The translations under genes and the position numbers were made by a program. DNA of 64,000 bases from Schizochytrium sp. TIO01 (Eukaryota; Sar; Bigyra; Thraustochytrida; Thraustochytriidae), in contig SMSO01000034.1 of assembly GCA_004764695.1 (NCBI GenBank), positions 1,720,001 to 1,784,000 on the forward strand. The letters run 5' to 3'. Position 1 is the first letter of the stretch, and every line of letters starts with the position of its first letter. The notes below the pieces were generated by a model that had not been told where the DNA came from, made no database searches, and saw only the letters and a list, made by a program, of their open reading frames with translations. Below are positions 55,609 through 62,606 of the stretch, piece by piece.

Positions 55609-56679
55609 ATGTTTGCTGGACAGCAGCAACAGCAGCAACGCCGATCCCGCGATGTCCTGGTGCGTGATCTGCGACTCCACGACGACCCCAAACACCCTCG
55701 AAGACAAAAGGCGCTCGAAGAACTGTGTGCCCTGTGGCGTACAGAAAACGGCCACATCCCGCTCGTCAATGTCTGGGGAGTGGACCTCACATCCAGTGAG
55801 TTGGAGGCTGTCATGGATGTTCTTCAGGAAAAGGGCGCCGTAGAAGTAATGATCTCAGCGCGACTGCCGATCGCGGTAATCCCTGCAATTTTGGCTAAGA
55901 CGATGGTATCGTTGACGATGGAGCTTGATACGAGCGATCAAGCTCAGCTCATTGCGAAATGGTTACGAGAACATCCTCTGGGGCCTTTGCGGAAACTTAT
56001 TTTAGAGCTTAGCGTGGTTCTGCCAAGAGATGCAGAAGCTCTTTTTCACGCGGCAGAAACACATTCCACGCTTAAAGAAGTATCAATTCCGGACTCCGTC
56101 ATGATCGGAAATTATGGAGCAGAAGCCGCCGGACGACTTCTCGCTAGGAACTCTACGATCAAAAGAACGCGCCTAGAGTATTTGGAGACAGCCTGCGAAT
56201 TGCAATGTGTTGCAGCTCGCGAATACCATAGGGAGATCGCACTTGACACCGACTGTACTCAACGGGTTCACCGGCAGGCCCTTGTGTTTACAAGTCTTGG
56301 CATCAGTATTGCCATGGTGAGTCGCCTTGGTGTTGAAGATACCATCGCCAATCAGAATCACCGATTCCGTGTGTTTGCTATCGCGCTTGGAGAAACGTCT
56401 GGATGGGCTGAGGCTGACAGTCATGGAGAGGCCTATGTACGACTTCCATTAGATCAGGTAACACAGACTGTAGCAAAGCAGATGGGGTCGTGCAATGATA
56501 TAATCGATGATTACTTTGATTTCGTGTCAGACGATTTTGATGTCTTTGGAGTAGATTATGATGCAGATATTCTTGATGATGCCGGCAATAACTTGCACGA
56601 CCAAGTGCACAATACGGGAGCTTCACTGTCCTCATCAAACCATTCTCCGTCCTCACCAGCACCACCGGTGCGCCTGTAA
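55609..56679 (+). CDS. 356-residue protein of unknown function, weak leucine-rich-repeat character
   Basis: Begins MFAGQQQQQQRR (short poly-Gln). Residues ~45-200 have alternating Leu/Val/Ile strands and helices (ELEAVMDVLQEKGAVEVMIS, LRKLILELSVVLPRDAEALF, THSTLKEVSIPDSVMIG, AAGRLLARNSTIKRTRLEYL) that resemble irregular ribonuclease-inhibitor-type leucine-rich repeats. The second half is mixed, with a strongly acidic stretch (~300-330, DDYFDFVSDDFDVFGVDYDAD) and a Ser/Pro tail. I do not recognise the family, and no signal or membrane segment is present. The stop is embedded in CTGTAAGTAAGT. An intron starting there and ending at CACTAG (56766) would replace the last residue with a tail of about 24 residues; I see no reason to prefer that form. 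Confidence 0.7.
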   Translation: MFAGQQQQQQRRSRDVLVRDLRLHDDPKHPRRQKALEELCALWRTENGHIPLVNVWGVDLTSSELEAVMDVLQEKGAVEVMISARLPIAVIPAILAKTMVSLTMELDTSDQAQLIAKWLREHPLGPLRKLILELSVVLPRDAEALFHAAETHSTLKEVSIPDSVMIGNYGAEAAGRLLARNSTIKRTRLEYLETACELQCVAAREYHREIALDTDCTQRVHRQALVFTSLGISIAMVSRLGVEDTIANQNHRFRVFAIALGETSGWAEADSHGEAYVRLPLDQVTQTVAKQMGSCNDIIDDYFDFVSDDFDVFGVDYDADILDDAGNNLHDQVHNTGASLSSSNHSPSSPAPPVRL

Positions 56680-57291
56680 GTAAGTCCTTATTCTGCAAGA
56701 TGCTAAACACATTCTGTGCTCTTGTTTGGAATGTGGTGTATGGATTACTTTCCATTCTTCACTAGCTACGCTATAGTGGTGGTGATATCAGGTAGTTTCC
56801 AGCTAAGACATGCGCAAATTAATGGGCGTGGGTGAAGAAAAATAGTACATTTATTATGTATGTCACGAGCGAGTAGCCTGCTGTATAAATAAATATTCAT
56901 GAACCCTGGTACCGTGGTATAGGGTTCATTCGTTAATCCAAAATAGAAATAGATGGCTAATTGTTCCTCTATTTTATGCACTCTCGTCCAAGTAGACTCA
57001 AGTTCAAACAAGGGTTGAATAAAAAAGAGTGGTGCGTTGTATTTTCCTTCTTTATATTTTTCCATAATTATTTAACTTTGAGCCAGCTCAATGTATGTAG
57101 AAGTAGTATCAACAAATTAGACCCTCTTTGCTTTTTTCTTTTTCAAATTCTTTGGATCTTGTTATCTGCTTGATTTCCTTCCTTTTGCGAAGGCTTTAAG
57201 GCCATGAAGAGTCTGTGTGGTATAGTGCATCATAATGGCAAAAGATATGGGTATTATATTATGATACTTAAAAGTGGGTCTTCAATTGTTA
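56680..57291. other. Convergent intergenic spacer
   Basis: 612 AT-rich bases between two stops. AATAAA-type motifs (near 56889) are present. Nothing coding. Confidence 0.5.
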
Positions 57292-58410
57292 TCATGCGAG
57301 TGCCTCTAATAGCTCCTTGACATCAATGGTTGAAGGATGATCTGGACCAAGATGTGACACATATAAGCTGTGTGCCGAAACAATGCTTTGTTTGGCAACT
57401 TCGATCTCGCGCTCCATAAGAAGTCGCAAAAGACCCAACGTGAAGAACGCCTCGCCAGTGGCAATGTGGTTTTCTCCAAGAAATTGTTTTCTGACATCGA
57501 GTATCTTTAGGATCATCTGTAATGCTTCCTCGCACTGCGTCTCAGATAGTTTGTCCGCTTCTTCCCCTGCTACTCGTACTGCTGAAAGATACTTGTACCA
57601 AATGTCAACGACTTTGTCATATAAGGCAAGGGCAGCTTCGACACGGTGTTGAGCATCAAAGACACATGCAAGATTGAAGTATCCTACCGATGTTCGGACA
57701 TTTTCGGGTCCAAATGCCAAGCTTGTCCAATACACATCCTTGGCGAGATGCTCTGCTGCCTCGGTATATTTTCCTTCAGCCGCGCAAAGTTTGCCAAATG
57801 TTCTTTCTAGCTGGGCCTTTGTGTCATTCGGGCATTCTGGTGTCTTAAGTACACTCCAATTAGCAAGTCCAAGAAACTCCTGCACAGGCCGAAAGTTACG
57901 CATCCCAAGATGACACTGTGCAAGCAAAAGGTATGCAGGAACCAAATCGACTGAGTCGCTGCCGAAAATCTCCTTAGAGAATGTCAAGCACTGCATTGCT
58001 CCAGGAATACCTAGCTCAAACTCTCCTTGAATAAGAAATCGCTGGGCAATACGCTGGGTCAAGTCAACAAGTGCACGCTTACTCATGAGAATGGAGTACT
58101 CCCGCTTCTGCCGCTCTTCTTCAGATCCAATGATCGTCGGCTTGGCCCGCAATTGGCTAATGAGCGGCAATAGTTTGTGCATGATACCTTCCCATGATAA
58201 TATTGCATCTTCTTTGCTGGCGTAGTACAAAGGCATGAATGGAGTAACCATCTTGACGCTTGCAGGAGAGCCAGTCAGCTCGCATACATATCTCACTCCT
58301 TTTGGTGCTGACAGTGCGTTAAGAGGCTCGATGCGGTACCCCTTCGACTTGCTTTGTTGAGCCCATGTTGCAAACAGCTCAGGCTGTTTATCCTCCTCGA
58401 GCTCACCCAT
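57292..58410 (-). CDS. ZMYND12: ZMYND12 homologue (axonemal TPR protein) with degenerate MYND finger
   Basis: 372 residues from ATG (MGELEEDKQP), close to the human length; the frame extends upstream only to a GTG. The TPR region carries strong ZMYND12 signatures: SVDLVPAYLLLAQCHLG, WSVLKTPECPN, HLAKDVYWTSLAFGPENVRTS followed by GYFNLACVFD, and LYDKVVDIWYKYL. ZMYND12 partners TTC29 in sperm and flagellar axonemes (family knowledge), so a cilium or flagellum role is likely. At residues ~38-80, where the MYND zinc finger should be, the outline is alignable (GVRYVCELTG, MPLYYASKEDAILSWE, IMHKLLPLI) but seven of the eight zinc ligands are replaced; only C43 remains. The finger cannot bind zinc in the usual way. 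Confidence 0.88.
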   Translation of the reverse strand: MGELEEDKQPELFATWAQQSKSKGYRIEPLNALSAPKGVRYVCELTGSPASVKMVTPFMPLYYASKEDAILSWEGIMHKLLPLISQLRAKPTIIGSEEERQKREYSILMSKRALVDLTQRIAQRFLIQGEFELGIPGAMQCLTFSKEIFGSDSVDLVPAYLLLAQCHLGMRNFRPVQEFLGLANWSVLKTPECPNDTKAQLERTFGKLCAAEGKYTEAAEHLAKDVYWTSLAFGPENVRTSVGYFNLACVFDAQHRVEAALALYDKVVDIWYKYLSAVRVAGEEADKLSETQCEEALQMILKILDVRKQFLGENHIATGEAFFTLGLLRLLMEREIEVAKQSIVSAHSLYVSHLGPDHPSTIDVKELLEALA

Positions 58411-59228
58411 CGTATCGTTTTCAAGTTCACTTCTGTTTACGACTCTGTTGTAGTGCTTTCGCACAGGGCAGAGATTGTTAGCGTTAGTGTAGGGCTTTGT
58501 TTTGCTATTTCTGCAAACGCTGCGTACTGCCACACGGCTTGATCGTCTGCTAATTGCAAATTTGCGTTAAGCTTCCTTTATTGAATTATAGTGGTGTCTC
58601 CTTTAACCAAATCGTACGTTTGTTGGACAGCTTTACGCAAGCTCTCCATAAAATCTCTCACTCGCCAGAACGTCTTGCTTCAAGAGTTTCCCAACTCTTG
58701 CTTGCTAGTTATTTTTTTGTTCCCATCTCCTTAAAAATACATGTCTCCAAACTTCAATTAATTCAGCCATGTGCATTTTTCTCTTATTATGATCTCATGA
58801 CTTTGCATCTCTTTACCAACAAGCGCAGATAAGCACTCGCTCAAAACACACACATTTCCCATAGCTCATCTTAAAAAAAATGGCTATAAAATAACTAGAA
58901 AGGTATCTTGTTATTTCCTCAAACAGATCCGTTGTCACGGTTCGCCGTCGATCTCAGACTGCACAACTCTCTTTTTCAACTGTTGTCCTCACAAAAAAGC
59001 ACACAGTGTGTTCAGGACCGAGCCCGCTGGAGAACGACAACAGAAAGCGTATCGCTATCCCTCTTCGGACGTCTCTCTCGGGCTGCAACCCTCGGGTAGA
59101 TATCCAGTCCTCGTCTAGCCCCGAGGCCAAACCTTTTCGCATTTTCTACGCCGACTTTGCTCTTTGTTTCCTTTGTCTTCTCTCTCGGTGTTAATCGCTA
59201 GATCGATCGCTCTCGAAGAACACTCGTC
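58411..59228. other. Divergent intergenic region
   Basis: 818 bases carrying the promoters of ZMYND12 (-) and the ubiquitin-like fusion gene (+). No coding sequence or named element. Confidence 0.5.
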
Positions 59229-60184
59229 ATGCGTGTCCTCGTTCGTCTCGGACAGGCCAAGGTAAGTCGCTGATCGCCTTTGTATGTGGAGAAAACACAA
59301 ATCATGCGCCTCTGGGGTTGCTCACTCCCAGCCACAAGACGCCTTGACGCTCTACCTTGACGCTAGAGTGGCCACGTTCTTCTGGGCTTCTCTCGTATCT
59401 TGCTTAGATATCCTGCTAAGGGATACTAATAGGAGACCCTTCTGGGGGCTTGATTTGTGTATCCATGTTAGGCACGGAGTGAAACGGGCAGCGAGAGCTG
59501 AAGATTGAGAGCTCTTCGAGATAAACCTTGCTCTGAAGATTACGATGAATTGCAAACTGACTGGCTATTGATCTTATTGGTTGGCTCTTTGTACTTTGAT
59601 GGTTTGGAACTTGATTTTCATGGACTTAACACTCATTCTTTGCTCTGATTGGGTCACTGCAAACCTTGCCGCATATACGTTTGCTTTGGATTTGGTGATG
59701 CTGCCATGGTTAACCATTGTTGGGTTGACGGGTGGTCCGGCAATTATTACAGGCCTTTGAAGTTGAGGCAGACTCCCAAGCTGCCGTCTTTGAGGCCCTT
59801 GAGGCCCGTGCTGGCCTTCCCGCAGGAGCTTCTGCGAAGCTTGAACTGAGCGCTGGCTGCGGTGTTCTGACGGACGCCCCCTTCGCTGAGCAGGGCGTGA
59901 AGAACGGTGCTACCCTTTCTATCGGAGCACGTGCGCTTGGTGGTATGCAGATCTTCATCAAGACTTTGACTGGCCGCAAGACCCCTTTCAACTTTGAGAA
60001 GGACGTCAAAGTTATCGAGGTGAAGCACGCTCTCCAGGAAAAGGAAGGTATCCAGGTTGACCAAATTCGTCTTATCTTCTCTGGCAAGCAGCTCGCTGAT
60101 GATAAACTCCTCGGAGACTATAACGTAAGCGCCGGCGCAGTTATCCACATGGTCTTGCAGCTTCGTGGAGGCTCCTCGTGCTAA
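59229..60184 (+). CDS. Tandem ubiquitin-like precursor: FUBI-like domain fused to NEDD8-like domain
   Basis: Two exons, 59229-59261 and 59753-60184, joined in phase 0 (MRVLVRLGQAK-AFEVEAD), give 154 residues. Domain 1 (1-75) matches FUBI, the ubiquitin-like part of FAU, in length and in LSAG...FAEQGV...ATLSI-GARALGG. Domain 2 (76-151) aligns to ubiquitin/NEDD8 without a gap: MQIFIKTLTG start, Leu8-Ile44-His68-Val70 patch kept, Lys48 kept, LRGG end, then tail SSC. NEDD8-like choices include Lys22-Val23, Glu32, Ser46, Lys54, Gly64 and Val66; residue 72 is Gln (Arg in ubiquitin, Ala in NEDD8), and Lys11, Lys29 and Lys63 are replaced. Two Gly-Gly sites (75 and 151) should be cut by a deubiquitinase-type protease to release both modifiers. 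In animals FUBI is fused to ribosomal protein eS30, and in plants NEDD8/RUB1 is fused to ubiquitin. Domain 2 could instead be a diverged ubiquitin. Confidence 0.9.
59262..59752 (+). other. Spliceosomal intron of the ubiquitin-like fusion gene
   Basis: 491 nt, donor AAG|GTAAGT, acceptor TTATTACAG|GCC. It interrupts the first beta hairpin of domain 1 after 11 codons; joining gives the expected FUBI-like start. It contains no recognised RNA gene. Confidence 0.88.
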
Positions 60185-61281
60185 ATAATCGGCCTTAACC
60201 CAGAATAAAAACTACGCTAACCTATCGGAGGTCCCTACGACGGATCGGACATCATAGTCCAAGCCCCTTGCACACCATTTTTAATGCTCACTTTGTGATT
60301 AACGCATACCGCACATTTTTTTCTGTTTGTCTGCTCATCATCAATTTAAGAATGCATGTTAACTAATCATAATACAGATCCCTGTATCACCAGACTCAAA
60401 ATTATATTTTCTCTCCGATAGAACCGATAAGCTTTCTTGTTAAACAACAGGTCGGCATTCTGCAGGATCAAGTAACTTTGCGCAGTCCCTCTATGGTATC
60501 AGTGTTTACGCAGTTATCTTCAAAGAACATGAGTTCTACATAAACGAAGGTGAAAAATTCACTCGGAACTTCGTAGAATCAGCTGTGGAGAGCTCTCGTG
60601 ACACGAACTTTGGAGAGACAGATAATATCAACTTGAAATAATGTTTTATGTAACATGAGGTATTTTTATTCAGATTTAACAGATTCTGCTGGTGGATTTA
60701 GGAAATAGATATTCTGCATCGCTTTGTCTGGAGGTATTTTGTAGACAGACAAAAGCATTAAAAAAAATTACACCACACTTCTCTTGATATTTAACCTATT
60801 AAATTTCAAAACTTGCATTTCCTATAGTGACAAAGTGGGCCCAATCGAGACTTAAACTAATTTGCTACTCAAAGACAATTCTTAAATCATGTCTACTGAA
60901 AGGTGATACTGATTAGCGTGAGGTTGACTGTAAAGATGAAGGCAAAAAGCTTGATGAAGGTTATAAGAAGGTTGATTTAAGTGTTAGCGAACTGCTGTCC
61001 TGAGGAATGAATTCCAGGACAGATGGATTCATGTAGTAATTAGGGAGATTAAGACATTCTTGAATGTGGTTAGAGATAATCGATGGGGTTAGGTTATTCA
61101 ACCTTTTCCAACCATTGATTCAAGCTAAACCAAGCTTGAGTGTCCGTGATGTGTATTCACACTTCTAGTTCTTGGCTTCAGCAGCCTCATGAGTCTGGCT
61201 GCCTATTCTTGTTCTAATGTAAACCTTATCTCTATTGGGTTTTACAAAGGAGCGCCAAGAACTCTAGCAATGTCTTGTCCA
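60185..61281. other. Intergenic region; 3' flank of the Fanzor relic
   Basis: About 1.1 kb without coding sequence. Its right part (61000-61281) is the minus-strand downstream flank of the relic, where an omega-RNA would lie in an intact element. No structured RNA is obvious by eye. Confidence 0.45.
60204..60209 (+). terminator. Probable polyadenylation signal of the ubiquitin-like fusion gene
   Basis: AATAAA 20 nt after the stop codon, in a short 3' UTR. Seen directly; use is inferred. Confidence 0.5.
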
Positions 61282-61900
61282 CTAGTTCCTTCGATTGGAG
61301 ATCTCAGCAATGTCCTTGGATAGGCAGCGCAAAAGGATGTCTCTGGCGGCGTGGATATCACGATCGGCTACGTGTTTGTAGATTTTGGGGGGCATTTGGA
61401 AACTTTTGGATGTTCCGAGCTTGTCGCGCATAGTACCACTTTCATTGCAAGGCTTTGAAGTGCAATCATCTTGGCAAATGGCCAGTTTTTACCACTGGCA
61501 GGGGGGAGTTCGGCTTCGTGAATGAGCGCTTGGCGAAAGCCAACGAACGAACGACGCATCATTCGAGCTGCCTTGATTTTGATCAATCTTGTTAACTTGT
61601 TGAGTTTTCAAATTCAATCAAAAGGATTACACCATAGTTTTCACAGAGCCAAAGTGCAAGCTTGCGGTAAATCTCGGTAGCGCACAAGCCCGGCCTGTTG
61701 AAGCTGGCCCCTCTACCGGTATCTTTGTAGACGGCGGAGGCGTCTGGTTAGGCACCAATCTGGCATTTTCAAGTACTCTTTTTTGCTTGGCGGAGGACAC
61801 TATAGCGTAGATAATGGCACGGTCAGTGCTGCATTCCTCGGGGCCGCCGGAACAAACCTCAGCCATAGGTGCCCTCAACGTCGTCTCTTGCGTATATGCG
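61282..61900 (-). pseudogene. Decayed Fanzor (eukaryotic TnpB-like, OrfB zinc-ribbon) nuclease gene
   Basis: No single frame is open, but three minus-strand frames read in order give a Fanzor/TnpB C-terminal half. Segment A (61678 down to about 61621) encodes TEIYRKLALWLCENYGVILL, the helix-strand before the second RuvC acidic residue (LIEFE follows). Segment B (about 61607-61507, another frame) encodes KLNKLTRLIKIKAARMM and FVGFRQALIHEAEL, the family's helix (SHYRFRQRL..KA). Segment C (61461-61282, a third frame) encodes DDCTSKPCNESG, LGTSKSFQ and HVADRDIHAARDILLR, the zinc-ribbon and DRD RuvC-III signature, then a stop. At least two frameshifts and internal stops break it. Three of four zinc-ribbon cysteines are lost (CNES for CxxC, M and K for the second pair), while the DRD is kept. 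The upstream part to about 61900 is too decayed to read with confidence. Intact Fanzors are RNA-guided DNA nucleases carried by transposons; this copy is a dead relic. Confidence 0.8.
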
Positions 61901-61958
61901 ATTGCCTCCAGGGAAGCATTCGAAGAGCTCTTGCTGCGGCAACAAACTTCTGATTGAA

Positions 61959-62020
61959 GTACTTTGACAGTTTGAATTGAAGGTTTGCAGTACTTTAATA
62001 ATTTGAATTGAAGGTTTGCT
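61959..62020. repeat. Tandem 31-bp direct repeat beside the Fanzor relic
   Basis: Two adjacent units, 61959-61989 and 61990-62020, start GTACTTT and share the core TTTGAATTGAAGGTTTGC; 27 of 31 positions are identical. They lie about 60 bp from the presumed 5' side of the relic. Confidence 0.9.
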
Positions 62021-62606
62021 TCACTTGTAGTGTTTGGAGCTCAGTGGTTCCTTGGCCATTCCATTTTCTTACCTAACCTCTCACAATAATTGTAATAGAT
62101 CATTTATATGGACTAGACGAAGGTTATATAGGTTCTACCCTTTTCATAGGTACAATAACAGCACTACTATCCTGGAAAGATACAAGAACGATCCTGGAAC
62201 GATCACAATATCTCTACATATGAGTATAAGAGTCTATATAACAAAAACTATAGGATACGTACTTAGGTCAACTCCCTCGGTCGTGGCGCCGCGTATGACC
62301 GTAACGGTCATTTATAGTATATTTGTAAATCAAGGCGTGAGACTGTGATAAATGTTGAGCGAAAGCTGGGCTTGAAGTTTAATATGTGAAAGCAGGATTC
62401 TGATTGATTACAATAAAAGTACGGGCAATACCTTGTACGAATCGACAATTGTGCACAGGAAAACTGGAACAAACCCTGTTGCTTGGTAAACGTGTTTTCA
62501 ACTGGAGACCTTGAGTGCCTGTGGCATTTGGTCATCGTACCTATACATCGGAGCCAAGCTCTGAGGTTCTGTAAAGTTGGCGCTGCATGGTTGCGGGTAT
62601 AGCACC
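62021..62606. other. Upstream region of the deaminase-like gene
   Basis: 586 AT-rich bases. Contains a perfect inverted repeat (listed separately) and nothing coding. An in-frame TGA at 62562 shows the downstream gene starts after it. Confidence 0.5.
62295..62311. promoter_or_regulatory. 17-bp palindrome ATGACCGT-A-ACGGTCAT
   Basis: Perfect 8-bp inverted repeat around one central A, 296 bp upstream of the deaminase-like gene start. It has the shape of a dimeric transcription-factor site; function is inferred only. Confidence 0.4.

Noticed and set aside
61368-61586. Minus-strand peptide containing PPASGKNW, resembling a Walker A loop
   Set aside because: This is the out-of-frame reading of the Fanzor relic between two frameshifts; the true family signal is in the adjacent frame.
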